From Ananas comosus (lineage: Eukaryota > Streptophyta > Magnoliopsida > Poales > Bromeliaceae): 64,000 nucleotides of DNA. The notes beneath the pieces were generated by a model. The model did no database searches and was not told the origin of the DNA. It was given only the letters and a program-made list of their open reading frames with translations. The position numbers were made by a program, and so were the translations under genes. This document shows positions 1 through 13,600 of this stretch, piece by piece (the stretch's first letter is position 1; the number at the start of each line of letters is the position of its first letter). Where the stretch lies: assembly GCF_001540865.1 (NCBI RefSeq), contig NW_017893386.1:1-64000 (forward strand), in the 5' to 3' direction.

Positions 1-198
1 TTTAAATCCCACACTTTATCTACCCCATTGGCCTACAGCAAAGAAAATAGATATTGCAGATCAAAGCTTAAGAGGTAATATAAGGTTTCCTGTAATTTAG
101 CTAGTGTTTTTTTCGCCCAAATTAGTTAGGTAAAAAGAAAAATTAACACAAGTTTTCTGATTAAGCAAATAATACTTTTAACAAAATTACTAACTTAC

Positions 199-2013
199 AG
201 CCAACTCTTCCCACAGGCTTTTGGGTTTCTCTTGTGAATTTATGTCCGCTTCCCAGTTCTGAAATTCTGCTTGTAGATCTCGAAAGAAGTCCGCTGAAAC
301 ATCAAACATTTTATTGCTTCAATACATTAAAAAAAAAAAAAAAGGAGCCTCGCGGACTTAAGATTATGGAGAAAAAAGCTGTTGGCCTTATAGTTTCCCT
401 CAGGAGAGCCAATGCTACCTATTGATATCTGAATATCCCTCAAAAAATTACCTGCAGAATAAATGGGTTATATAAGGACTTTAAAAGGTGCTTCGTGAAT
501 GATTTATCCGACAAATTAGATTAGTTAGTAATTAAACTTTCATTGCTTGATGACAAAATCACAGAAAAGGTTGAAGTAGTCACCTACTATATAAACTATC
601 ATATAATAACATCATTACTTTCTCTATGTTCGAATACATTCCTGCAGATTCTGAATTTTCATACGCGGCCTTCAAATACTCACAGAAAAAGCCTCTCTAT
701 GAAAAATATTTTGAAATAACATGCGTTGGATGACTCTCTAAGTTAAGATAACGAGTTTTGTCATAAAAAATATGCGGAACACCAACTTGTGCAAATGGGG
801 ATAGGTAAATCAATACTTTTGTAGAGATAAATAAGTAAACCGCTTTTTTAACTTCAAATATAAAATTTCAGAAAGGCAAGATCTGTACCAAGTCCGTAGA
901 ATTCCTCCTCCAGCACACTTGATTTGTTCTTTTCAGCGTTTCTTGAAAAATCCGCGCCATTATTTGCGAACTTGGATCGTGATCCCGAATTTGTTAGAGT
1001 ATTATATGCGTGCTTGATTCGCATGAATTTTTCTTGAGCATTTGGCTATGGAAAAACGAACAGAAGCAATGAACAAAAGCAAACAAGTATAACAACCAAG
1101 AGAACATCTTTTTAGTAACGTATTATCTCCATAAGATCGAAAGTAAAAGAATAAAAATAAAAATAGAGAACCCAATTAAATGCAAAACTGTAGACTTGTA
1201 AAAGTAGTGCAACTGTAGTAGAGTAAGGATGTGTTACATCTTAGTTGTGTTTATAAAATTATGCCCAAAACTTGATGTGTTACATCCTTTTTTTATTAAC
1301 GTATTGTCTCTTTTTGGCTTTCCTCTATAATAAATACTTCATGGGAAATATTTCTCTGCCTTAAAAAGAGTAATTTTGCACTGTAGTCCAGGTAAAGGGA
1401 TAGTGTTACACTCTTGATTGTTTATAAAATTATGCCCCAAAGTACTGTGGAATGCATAAATTTCACAAATTCTAAGGGCACCAATCAAAACTAGGCCCTC
1501 GATCCAAGTAAATACAGCATTCAAACCTGCAAATGCCTCATCCCAACAATGAATAAACAAGCATTCAAACTGCAGGAGGGCGTTGCATCTATTATGGGCT
1601 TAAAAAAAAAAACTAGAGGTTTACCTCCTTGTTGACAATCAGGAGGTATTTGAGGGCGAATTTCGATAAGCGCTCTATCTCTTGCTGAGACTCGCTGAGG
1701 GGACACACCCAACCCTCGTACGGAGTCTCCGGACGCGCCGCGGGTCTGACCGCGCGCTGCGAGCGGCGCCGCCCCTCCTGTCCGTCCGGCCGGCACTCTC
1801 TCACCGTCGTCACCGCCTCGCGCCCCACCACGCTAGTGTTCCCCGGCGCGAGAAGACAAGGGGGCGGCCGAGGAATCTGGGGAGGTAGGCGGGGACAGAA
1901 GGAGGCCGGGCGCGCGAGGCGGTAGTAGTAGGGTTAGGGTAAGGAGGGGAGTGGTGGTGGCGGTGGTGGTGGGGATGGGGAACGGAGAGGAAGGAGGGGG
2001 AGGCGCCATTCAT
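199..2013 (-). CDS. J-domain (DnaJ-like) co-chaperone, probably organellar; disrupted first exon, 3' end outside window
   Basis: J-domain proteins stimulate the Hsp70 ATPase through an HPD motif. Three exons can be placed: exon 1 about 1626-2013 (ATG at 2011-2013), exon 2 at 889-1045 and exon 3 at 199-293, with GT-AG borders. Exon 2 encodes the J-domain helix IV region (PNAQEKFMRIKHAYNTL). Exon 3 encodes the FFRDLQAEFQNWEA and KPKSLWEELA blocks that I associate with plant plastid J proteins. The Pro/His-rich start MNGASPSFL looks like a transit peptide. The J-domain part of exon 1 is recognisable only by switching frames: LGVSP, SESQQEIER, FALKY, PD and VNKE lie in different frames, so HPD is not encoded intact. 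The leader frame also stops before the J domain. A possible fourth exon begins near position 40. Either this is a pseudogene or the exon is badly sequenced. Family assignment is fairly sure; gene status is open. Confidence 0.68.
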
Positions 2014-2878
2014 ATCGTTCGTTATAATTCGGAGCGGCTCATCCTCGCAATGGATGAGCCACGCGAGCGAGTGAAATGTGGTTGTTATGTGGTGTAGTAC
2101 TGTAGTGTGCTCTAGAAGCAACATTTTGCTCTATCTTATATGACCAAATTATCTTGTCCTTCGATGACACAGAGCGTGGAGCGCATAAAAGCGTAGCATC
2201 TATGATAAGTTTCTTTTTCACTAGTTTCTCATCAGGAGAAACTCTAGAAACTCTTCCCTGTAATAATCCAACAATCAAACATACACATCCCTAAATAAAA
2301 TTTAACAGAACAAAAAAAAATCTGTACTTATCAAATTTGAAGTACCAAACTTTTAAAGGATCGAACTCCGGCGCGACAACAGAGTGTTTAACATCACGAC
2401 ATCCATTTCAAAATGGAACACCCAACAGCCGGCTGCAGTAGCTTATGACTAGACTCCAAACAATTTGACGAAAAAAAAAAAAAAGGCTGAAATTTTGTCA
2501 TCCATCAGCAGATCACCTGCTTGCTGAAATTATACCTAAGCATTCGTATGTAAAAAAAATTAGCTGTTTCACGGATTTTCTAAAAAGGTAAGGTGAAGGA
2601 TCTTACCTATAGTTAGAAATTGCCGAATAAGAAATTTAGTCACAATATTTGCTACTCGAAGATGCTTTCGTAGACCAAAAACTCATTTTTAACTTCCCCC
2701 GACCACTCTTATTTGAGAAGGGTAGGGAGAGCTCGAGAAACTTCAAACAGGGCACAACACAGTTCAAAGTACAATATTAGTAAAAAGTGGAACTGCACCT
2801 AACTACCATATTTATCCATATAGATACAACTGATTTGCCTCACAGCAATCTCCTTTTCTCCCACTGATGGATATAGTT
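2014..2878. other. Intergenic region between the DnaJ-like start and the FES1A stop
   Basis: This stretch holds the promoter of the DnaJ-like gene and the 3' UTR/terminator of FES1A. I see no open frame with family resemblance and no clear transposable element. Confidence 0.6.
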
Positions 2879-5800
2879 CTAGGAGCCAGAGTTCCCACCA
2901 TTATTAGCAGGGCCAAGAAGTAATGGCTTCTGCTGCTTCTCATCTGTGGAGCTCGAAGCTGCTGCCAATGCGCGCATTGCCGGTTCGAAAAGCTTCCCCG
3001 CAACATCCGGTGGGGGTTGGGAAGCGTCTTCTCCAGGAAGAACGAGAAGGCCCTTCGCTCGAAGAGAAGACGGCTCATTATAGCATGCATTCCAAAGGGA
3101 GTCAACAAGCTGCCTCTCCTCGCGGGCTGCTTCTAGGTCATCGCGGGCCATCTCACCGATCCCCGCAATACGGCCCTCGAGGACCTGTCTCAGCTTCTCT
3201 TCATCAGCTTCAGGAAATGTGCTTTCGCTACCACCTGATTTTGCATCCCTAGCCAGCTCCAGAAGCCCCCTCAAGGAGGCTTCTCGGACAGCCGGATCAT
3301 CACTCGATGCGAGGTGTATCATAAGTCGGGGAAACCCTAGTTCAGTGATGAGTTTGTGGTCTGAACTGTTCTCGCGTAGAAGGTATTGGATCAGATTGAG
3401 AGCCTTCCTGATATATAAATTAACATGGTTTTTAGCACAAGTGCAAAGATAAAAAGTCGAAAATGGGAAAGGCTACTTCAGAATAAACCCAAATTATTGT
3501 TGATGGATCGGCCATGCACTAAACCACTCGTAAGATGTCACACATATAAAACAAACTCTACCACAATATTCTAGGGTACATTCTGATGCACACGTAGAAT
3601 TTCTTGTATAAGAAAGTATGAAGCTTCATTAGTGCTAACTACAAGATTGTTGGTCTTCGTCATTTATCTTAATCATTTTGGTTCCAAGGTTTTCTACGCT
3701 GTTTGTTGTTGCATAAAATGTGAACCTTTAATCCACTGCAATGTCTTATTTTCCCAATATTTAAAAGGGTTCGACTTCTTTTTCATTATAATCCTAGCTG
3801 CACAACAAATTAATGGCGATATATAATAAACTTGGGAGGTAATCAATTGATTGAGCTATGCAACCTAGCAAGAAGGACAACATGAAACAAAACTTAAAAG
3901 TTCAGCGATTCCAAGGGCTAAAGCAAACATTAGCTACAAACAACGCAAGTTAGCCATCTATTGTATCATCATATTAGTAGACTGATACATACAATAAAAA
4001 CATAGTAGAGAAGTGACAAAAGCTGTTGGACCGGTCATCATATTACTTCACTTGGCCAAGCCAAAGGTTATGCAGTAGTGTTGTTTGACTAGAGCTGTTT
4101 GAAAAAGCACATATAGATTTTATATTTAAATCCCCATCCCGAGAGCTATAGAGTAGGATCAAAAGCTTCAAGTTGGAGCTTTTGTTTTCGCAGCCCAGAA
4201 AATCACTTTAGCTTCTTACTATAGGAAAAAGTTCAAGCTTTTTGTTTGCCAAGAGAAGAGCCTAGCATAATGCATTTTGAGTAGAGAAGCTATTCCAAAA
4301 TCTAGGATATAATTCGGCTTCCAAAGTGGAAGAGAGAAAGACGTACCTTTGAAATCTAACATCTTCTGAACCGAGCGCGTCCTTTAATGCTGCATAACCA
4401 TTTGCCAAGCGAAAAGCAGCAATTCCCGGCTTGTTACCTCGAATCAATGCTGAATATTGCAAGAGAAAATTCGATTTCAATAAATATTTCAAAAATCTAA
4501 TGAAGTAAAGATAGTCCACAATACACACTAAATAGTGAATGACAAATAGCTGCCTGCACTAGTTGCACGAAATCAGCTGTGCACCACCTTGTGATCCTCC
4601 CCCTATTCGGTCTCAAACTTCCATTCCACCATCCAAAAGAAAATAATTTCAAGTCAGAAAAGGTTGCAATCCACTGAACAGTGGGGATTAAAATATGAGA
4701 CAGGACGGAGGCCAGATAGTCATTGAGCTGTTCATGACAGATATGGTGAACCGAGTGCAAGTAACCAAGCGCAAGCAATAACTTTCTTTCACCTACTGAA
4801 TATTTTAATAATATAAGGATAGTTACTTACATGATATTGCCCCAAGGGCTTTTGTCCTCACAGTTACATCAGGGTCTGAGGCAAAATTTGCCATCAGTGG
4901 TTCGAACCCGTTAGCTTCCATCACAAGCTGTTGACTCTTTGGGTTGTTCTGAACAATCGTAGTCACAACTTCTGCTGCCTTCGACCGGATTCTATCATGA
5001 GAGTTTTTCAAGTAACCGAGAAGAGGAACTAAACCACCAATTGAGTGTAAATCTGTTGAATTACAAGTTACAATTTTGGTGAAGGATGTATTATAGCCTC
5101 AAAGGACTAAATTTCGAATTGAACCTCAATTTAGAACATAACAACCGACAATAACCAAGTAACAGAAGAATGTAAGTCAACTCACCATTAGCCATGTCAA
5201 TGGATTCCACATGCTCTTGTAGCTCATCCAACATATCTGCGGAGTACCCAAAAAACATAGATAAAAAAAAACGACAGGAAAAAAAGGTACAACAGGAAGC
5301 TTATGTTGCATAAGCGCATAACAATGTAATACTCCAAAGAAAGCTGCACATCTATATCTTGTATATCCTCAAAGTCCAACATAATTAAACTATCATATCT
5401 TGTACGCAAGTATTCCCATGGTGCTCAAAAACATGCTCTCTCCTAAAATGCAAGCACAGACAGCTTGTGGCCTGGAGTTAAAAATCAGATGAAGATACTA
5501 ATGTCTTGTTCAGTTACATTTAACTCATATTTAATCTAATTAAAGAGGCAAGAAACAGAAGATTGTTTGCAATCTATGCAGATATAGGATTTGAAATGTG
5601 AGTGCGAGTACTATGTACATCACTATGGACAATCCAACTATGTTGAAAAAATATGAAGAAAAACACAAGAGAAGTCTACCAAAGAAAAGAAGAAAGTAAG
5701 AGACGACATTCAGCCACTTGGAGCAATTGGAAGAAAACTAATCTAATTAATACAGCTGCTCTATTTAGTATCTGTCAGCCTAAAAACAATATCTCCAATA

Positions 5801-6605
5801 TCCTACAACTCTAAAAGCAACCTGCTTCAACCCAATTGTTCGAATGACAGGGGCAAAGTTCAATAACAAGAATTAAATGGTCAAACTCTACGGAAAGAAA
5901 AGGTTACCTTCAATATTTTCTGGAGTAACACCCTGCGCCTGAAGAACATCCTCAGGAGTCTTCATGACAAGTGTGATCTCCTTCATCCTCTTCACGACAT
6001 CCACTGTCTGCGCCTGCATCGCTTCCATAAACCACTTCCTTTCCTCCTCACTAAAAAAGCAAATGAGTAAAAGAAATTAATAAAAAGGTAAAGTACAATG
6101 CTTGACTTGCAATTCAATTTCATCCTCATAGTTACAATTATAGCAATATCATCTAATGCATTATTAGGCTTCACTAACATAAACTTCGCGAACAAAACCA
6201 AGATCAAAATTCTAATTTTAATCAAACTTGAGTGACTAACTTTGTAATCAATCCCCCAAAAGTCCGTTATTAATTCATTCTATCAGCAATTCATCGCAAA
6301 CAACACCAAAATCCAAACTTCTCCTATGCCTTCAAACAACATGGATCCAAAACTTCTCTAACATCAAAACCCCTAGGGCAAAAAGAAAAATCTAATAGGA
6401 GTACCAATTCTAAGCCGCATTGAACCCCATGGAGAGCACACGAAGAGGTAAAGAGATTAAGATCTAAAATATAACCAAAAATAAAAGGACTTCAACAGGA
6501 AAAGAATTCAGTGAAGTACCTGAGATTGCGCGAGGGCTTGGTTCCATCAGAGTGAGCGAGGCTCCACTTGAGCAAACCCTCCCAATCCAATCCGTCGTTC
6601 GCCAT
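2879..6605 (-). CDS. FES1A: FES1A-type Hsp70 nucleotide-exchange factor (HSPBP1/Fes1 family)
   Basis: Fes1/HSPBP1 proteins bind the Hsp70 ATPase domain through armadillo repeats and trigger ADP release; plant Fes1A acts in the cytosol in thermotolerance. Six exons: 6520-6605, 5908-6050, 5186-5236, 4831-5052, 4347-4449 and 2879-3407. They sum to 1134 nt, or 377 residues, with consistent GT-AG borders and phase at all junctions. The N-terminus begins MANDGLDWEGLLKWSLAHSD and is followed by WFMEAMQAQTVDVVKRMKEI, the Fes1 N-terminal domain. Armadillo-type helices follow (GGLVPLLGYLKNSHDRIRSK, LVMEANGFEPLMANF, ALGAISSLIR, FQRKALNLIQYLLRE). The C-terminal region contains EERQLVDSLWNACYNEPSSL and a Ser/Asn/Gly-rich tail. 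Length fits the family, usually about 360-380. No lesion is seen. The ATG is the first in the exon and starts the conserved block. Confidence 0.93.
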
Positions 6606-7627
6606 TGGCTTCTACACGCTAAGAAGAGGGGATCGAACGATATACGAATCAATGGAGGAGCACTGCGAAACCCTAATTGCGATTTCGAAGGAAACAGAGA
6701 ATCGCGCGGTAAAATAAACTAATGAAGCAGTGGGGATTAGGGTTCTCTAGATAATCGGAGAGACCGAGAGAGATCGAGCGGGTTCGAGATAGCTCTTTCC
6801 GTTGATTACGTCTGATGAAGATCGGACGGATCAGGCCGCGCCAGATCGGATCAACGCCGTCGCTTTCCAAAGAATGCAGTAAGCGAGAGAGAGAATAACG
6901 GCGAGAGTTATCGGCCCTGTGATGGGGATCAAACGGTTGGTAATCCATCAGCTGTATACAAATTCCCTGAATGACGTGCGGTTGATCCTGTCCGTCCATC
7001 TCTTCAAATTGAAGTCGGCGAACTGAAGTATCTCGTCACCGACTTTGGACACGGTTTGCAACAGAGAGTGCTTCGCAGCCGACTTCGTTTGAAACCGAGT
7101 TGGTTCCGCATGGCCTCGATATGCAACCTACTGAATTCATAGCAGTAACTTTTTAAATTAGCAAATTCAAAAGCCCTACATTGGAGCTCATACTTAGAAA
7201 GCTTAATCATTTCTGCTTCTTGCTGCAGCAAAATTTGAAGCTGATCTGTTTGCTAAAACTAAAATGCACAAACGAAGAAAACATAGTCGAACTGAAAAAG
7301 TTTCCGACTGAAGAAGTACTGAGACTAGGTTTGAAATATCAAATACATTTGATCCAAATCTGAACAACTGCAGCATGGTAGAAACAAACTGAAACTGGAG
7401 AAATAACTGGATCAATTAGCACGAAAATACAGTACTATTCAGTCGCTCATATTTTCATAGTTCTTACCATCACTTTACAGCCTTAAGACGCCTTAGTTTG
7501 CATAATTTGCTACAAATTAAGAACCACATTATGTACAAGTTTAAACAAGCTTATTTCCAAATAGCTTTTACCAGCCGTAATCAAGGGAGAAGCCTTCGTC
7601 AGCTGTACACTTCCACTTTGATGCCAT
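6606..7627. other. FES1A promoter region and Pumilio 3' flank
   Basis: About 1 kb lies between the FES1A start and the Pumilio stop; both genes are on the minus strand. The part next to FES1A carries telo-box motifs. The part nearer 7628 should hold the Pumilio 3' UTR. No transposable element or further gene is recognised. Confidence 0.6.
6668..6744 (-). promoter_or_regulatory. Two telo-box motifs upstream of FES1A
   Basis: AAACCCTAA lies at 6668-6676, and the inverse form TTAGGGTT lies at about 6737-6744, 63-140 bp upstream of the FES1A ATG. Telo-boxes (AAACCCTAA) are known in promoters of plant translation and housekeeping genes. The motif is visible; function here is inferred. Confidence 0.4.
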
Positions 7628-10600
7628 CTAAGAAGCATTTGACGCCCCACGTCTCCTTTCTGCAAATCATACATCGAAATAGGAATCATATGTACGATTT
7701 TCCATCTAGTTCTTTACTGAGAAATATAGACCAAGGGCCTACTCCACCCACTTTATGTGGAAGTGTTGTTCGAGTATAACTGCTTAAAAAAGTTGTAACA
7801 TCTTTTTCATTGAAAACTTCAACAATAGATTATTATTATAACAGAAGCAGATGATTCCAAACTCTTTTTTCTTTGGATGCTCAATAGCTCATCAGCTTTC
7901 TGCTACAGTTTGTGTTTTCCGAACGCCCAGTTGCTATTCTTCATAGTAAAGAAGTTGCTCTAAAAGCCAGGTTGTGTGAAGTTACAATTTTTTTCCAAAA
8001 ACTTACGCTAATAAAGAATAGCGTTTTAATCATTTACAGTCAACATTGCCCCTCCATCTGACTAGATGTTGACTACCAGCGAACCACATGATAAAGGAGA
8101 GAAAATTACATGAAACAAGGAGCCTCGAAAGATCCGAGCTAAGGATATACTGCTTTGACACCATATGATATAACAAATTTCTTTTTTTTCTGGAAGCATA
8201 TCCCAGTAGTCTGGTGTTTTAATCATGGGGAAATTGCATACAGGCCAAAGACGCCTGTGGTGGCCCGCTCTAAAGCAGTTTTATATTTTAAGTACCATTG
8301 AAACAAATTTTGGAATATAACAGTAGCTTTTCCTTTCCTTGCTTAGAAGATGATGGCTAAATTACCAAATATGAAGAACATATAGATGACAAGTACAGCT
8401 TACCCCCAGTTGCGATGAGTTCCTCTACACGGGAGACTATATGCTTTCCATAAGTAAGTTCCTTAAGTGCATTTAAGTGGGCTTTTATTCGTGAGAGGAT
8501 CAGCTCGCGTTGCTGATCATTGCACGTCTCTAAAACTTTCTGCACAACATAGTTACCAAACTGGTCCGTCATCATTTCCTGCGAACGACATTAACAAAAG
8601 TATGAGTTCAATTAAAATGCTCTATAGTTTTACATAATAATCTATTTATTGTGAACATACACTAGATTCATATTTTCAAAATCAATGGAGAAGTTCTCAT
8701 CAAATCGCAATCAAGCTATTTTTCAGCTTTCTGAAACAATAACTCAGACTTCTTAATGCGTTTGCACTTTCTCATTTGTCTAAAATTAATAAGTAGTACG
8801 AGCTTCAGATGTAGGAAACTGATACAGAGAGAACAGAATATAGGATTCATCAGTATGAAGGTATAGTTCTGCAGTATTTCAGTTAGCCTGGAAAAATTAA
8901 TTACACCCAAATGCAAAAAGCACATGAGTAATAAAGGACATGCAGGACTCTTGGGTTCATATGAGTTTTAATTGAATATAACATTCTATGTTGTGTCTAA
9001 GAACTCTCAAAAAATTCAATCACACCAAGAACTTTCTCTAAGGTATCATATGCTTTCTGTAAATATACCAACAGATTATATTTCAGTGAAAATTTCAACA
9101 TGCTTATTTAGAAGGCATCTTGTCATAGAACTACAATTAAGCAGCAATTTTAACGCTCTATTACCAATTTCAACTGCATATATTAGATAACTAAAAATAG
9201 GCACACATTGTTGTAAATATGTTGCAGTCATCTTAGTTAATTTTTGATACATGTACAGCATAAATCTAAGAAAAAACAGCAAAGACATATTAGTCAAAAA
9301 AATTTGGGATCAGAACTTTTATGTCTATAAAAGCATTTCTCAGGGATACATTACCTCAACAGTAAATAAAGTCAAATAAAAGGTAATCATAGTCATCTTG
9401 TCAATAATCTGCTCCAGGCCACTTACACTCTTACTAGCCACTGAGGGCGCATATATAACAATATAATGATAGTAGTGTTAGAAAATGTGTCTAAAGATGA
9501 AAGCACCGACCTTAAGAGGCTCATTCGCATCAGTGGTGCCTAGAATCACATTTATCAGAATTTGGCGGTCCTCAGGCCCACTACAAAGTAAGCATTTCTC
9601 GATGACATTTGAAGCGAACTTCTCTTTGCTCATCTCAACTATCTGCCCAGCTAATTTCCTGATGATGAAAGATTGCACGTCTCGATTTCCATTCTCCAAA
9701 ACATACTGTGAAAAAATATATATTAGAATCTGAATATGTACAAAGTTCTGTCATGTATATCGTAACAACCTCGCAGAACATTTTGGCTAAGAACTAAAAA
9801 GGATAACAACAAATTAGGCCCAGAAGTTTGACCCAATTTCAATTTCATCCTCATGGTTTCATTTAATTTAATCCCTGTTAAGTTTGTTCTGGATTTCAAT
9901 TTTATCCTTAGGCTCCGTTTGGTTCGGGGTTAAGTAAGAACTAGTTATTCCAGAAATAGGGTTAAGTTCAGGGTTAAGGTGGGGTTAGAGTAATTTTATG
10001 TTTGCTTGAGAATTGAATTTAGTCCAGGTATAGATAAAATAGTGTTTGGTTGGAGTAGGTGGGATAAGAAGAATAGTGGGTCTATATAGTAAATAAAAAT
10101 AAATTTGCCACATTTTATATTAGAAATTTAAATTTAACATTAAATTTTAAATAACTTAAAAAAATAAATTAAAATTTAAAATAAAATTTAAAATTTTATT
10201 TTTTAAATCTCAATTTAAAATTTCAAATGTTACATATACAATGCAATTAAAATTTAAAAAGAATTAAAATATATTAAAACTTTAAAATTTAAAATTTAAA
10301 ATTCAAATCAAATTCAACAATAAAATTATATTAAATCTCAAATAAAAAATAAAATTACAAATATAAATATCAATAAAATTAAATAATTATAAAAATAATA
10401 ATTCTTAAAAATAAATTAAAAAATTTTAAAAATAATATATTTTAAATAAATATATATTTTTTAAAATTTTAAATTTAAAAATAAAATTTATATTTCATAA
10501 AAAATTCAAACATAGGTGGATTAAGTTAATCACCCCTAATTCCTCGTGGGACGGGGTGGGACCCCCCAAATTGGGTGTTTGGGAATAACTTCGGGGTTAA

Positions 10601-13600
10601 GGGGTTATTCCTCTCCTTAATCCCGAACTGAACCAAACGGTGGCTTATAATTTCATTTCTAATATTTGGTCCCTAAATAAATATTTAAGCCTGATATCTG
10701 TATCATCCCCAAACCCAAAGTTTCAATTTGAATAAAGCAAAAGCCTAATGATGGCAATATGCAACCTTTTTTAGAAATTCACCAAAATTATTATGTAGGA
10801 CAAACTTGAGGACGAAATTGTTGCAATTGAAACTAATGAAAATGAAATTGAATCGAAGGTCAAACTTTACGGAGCATATTTTTAATTAGCAACAGCTAAA
10901 GTACGACTGCATTAGCTCCAAAAAAATAAGATCGTATAATAAGAGAACTTATTATCGGCCTCTAAGGACTAGCTGGAGCTTCTGTATAGTGCTATTTGCA
11001 TTGAGCTTTTCTATCAAGGACTAACAGATTTTTCACTTAGATATACTCCAACAGCTTCTCATGATGGCAAAAGCAAAAGCTACAGATTTTTGGCATTATT
11101 TTTGAGGGTTTGAAATTTTGAATTATGAAAGTTCTAAGCACATTCAATCTATATCATTCAATGTGCTTTATTCTGACACAAGGAAAAGCGTTGAATTAAA
11201 GTGGTCATGAAATGAAATTGTAAATAGCTGACAAAAAGATTAGTATAGGTGAATCACAAGTAGTCCTATATTCATAAGAAACCAAAGAAAAAAAAAGAAA
11301 ACTCTTACACACCTGAACAACATAATTTCCATACTGGTGGTTCGCCAATAGACAAACAGACTTCAAAATTTCTCTCATCAAGATTTGCTGAGTTTTAAGA
11401 TCATCACAGTATTCCAGTATTTTCTGAATCAACAAAAGTACGATGTCGACCTCCATGAGAAAAAATATTGGGACATTTGCTTCTACTCCAATAAAAGTTA
11501 TCTCATCCCTGCAAAATCTGAAATGTCGGTATGCCTTATAAAACAAACCTTTATTACTCTTCGAAACGTTATTAGTACTAAAAAATGTTTATTACTGCAA
11601 AAACAGATTTCCCCCAATTTAAGGGTATTTTTATAAGAAACTGCATACTTGAGGAACATATATGAAAATTCAGATTTTACAGGGATACTTGCATAAATGG
11701 ATAATTTGCAGGTTTGTACTAGTAAAAGCCCCAAAAATATTTGTGCTTAAAAAATATCCTAACATGGAGCATAAATGGCAGGGAAAAGGGTGAAGGACCT
11801 TAATGACATGGCATCCATATTGATCAATGCACATCGGAACAACTTTATCGTAGAAACATGAGATAATAAACTGAATCATATGATGTGGCAAGCACTCAAC
11901 ACATTTCTGAACGACATGGCTTCCATTTTGGTCATTTACACATTCCATGACATGGCCATCGAGTTCCATAGCCAATTTTAATTTCACTTCCAGATCGACA
12001 ACATCAAGTGCCTGTTGCAGTATTTACTCAGTGTATGGTGATTTGCATCAAAATATTCCAATCCACCAAATATATGATTATGCGAGTAGAACTAAGAGAA
12101 AACTATACAAACGTTATTAGCAGAAGATATGTATATATACTAGATTCTTCTAAGGTATCTCGATGTAATAATGGGATAGAAAAATGCAAGAGGCCTGAGG
12201 CCCATGAATTAGTAAGTGCTAAACTGAAGAAAACCCCATAGAATATCATAGTTTTCACTTTGCCCTTGGAATGTTGCAACCCATTACCACCCACAAGTGT
12301 TCCAATAAGTGATACTATCAGTTTGCTGTAAGTAAATGGAAAAATAGAAAAATGTAGGTTCTAGAATTTCAGGGATCCAATGGAGTATCGCGATATTTAT
12401 GGAGGTTTTCTGCAATTTCTTCATTGCAAGATATCATTCTGTGCTTTAACAGCAAATAGATGATATTGTGCTTTTTGATGCATCTAAATTTTGTATAGTT
12501 CAAAGATCAGATGCAGAATTACCGTCTGAACCACTCGGCAGCCATATGTGTTGAAGCTGAGACGCAACACATTTCCATGTATAAGGCTAGTTAACTCCTT
12601 TATTTGAGCTGGATTTCCATAGTCAAAGAACTGATGCAAGGAAACAAAGAGAAAACATAATCTGGTAGTTCATGCTAAACACATGCGCACATAGAGAGAG
12701 AGGCCAAACCTTCTGGACCACATAATTTCCAAATGCATCATTCATCAGAGAGAAAGCATGAGGCAAGACTTCTTCAAATACACAATCTCTTTCTTCAGCA
12801 CTTGCTGTGTCGAGCTTCTGCTGAATAAAACGGCTGCCTAGCTGGTCAACACTGCACGTTAAAACACAATATTAGTAAGAATGTAAACGGCATAAAATAA
12901 GAAAGTTTATAAATGCCTCCGGTGTACTGATCTTGGTTTTATACCACAAATAGCAAAAATAACAGCATTAAAAGGAAAGTACTTCAGACTCGCAATTTTC
13001 ATGTACCTGAACACAACAATATGACCGAAAATATCAGAGAGATGAAATATTCTGTTTCTGTTGTTCTTGAATTCCTCTAGAAGTGGTGGAACATACTCTG
13101 GGTTTTTTGAAAGTGGCCTCTCATACTGCTTTTGCAGTCCCTTGGCCCCAACTACTTTGCAAGAAGTGCTTCCCCGAGAAGCAATTTGGAGTGAAGGATT
13201 ACTACAACATGCTTCAGCTTGTGCTATGCAGTCGACTGCCTTCAAGTACAATATCAAAAGTGGGTCGGCTTTGGATTGATACCGGAGCCGATTAAGATAT
13301 TCTAGTTCTCTTGCATTTAAGGTTGGTGGAGTAAAAATGCCTTCGAACATACGGAAACTAAAAGATGCAATAGAAGTTGGAACAGCTGCATCGTCATACA
13401 AAACAGACAAATTTCGGGGACCATTACGGAAAGATTGTCTTAGATCTCCTGAATCTTTTGAGTCAAAGTTCTCCAATAAAGAATGTTTCTTGGTATGGTT
13501 TTGCCCATCTTTTGAGTCACAAACAAAATTGTGATCATCATTTATTTTTCCTTGAAGCTTTACTTGGGGAATTTTCTTACCATTTAATACACCAAAAGTC

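Noticed and set aside
2923..3452. Plus-strand open frames of 77-109 codons
   Set aside because: They are shadows of the FES1A last exon on the other strand.
10050..10520. Very AT-rich stretch considered as a matrix-attachment region
   Set aside because: It is the interior of the MITE at 9911-10644, and base composition alone does not support another role.
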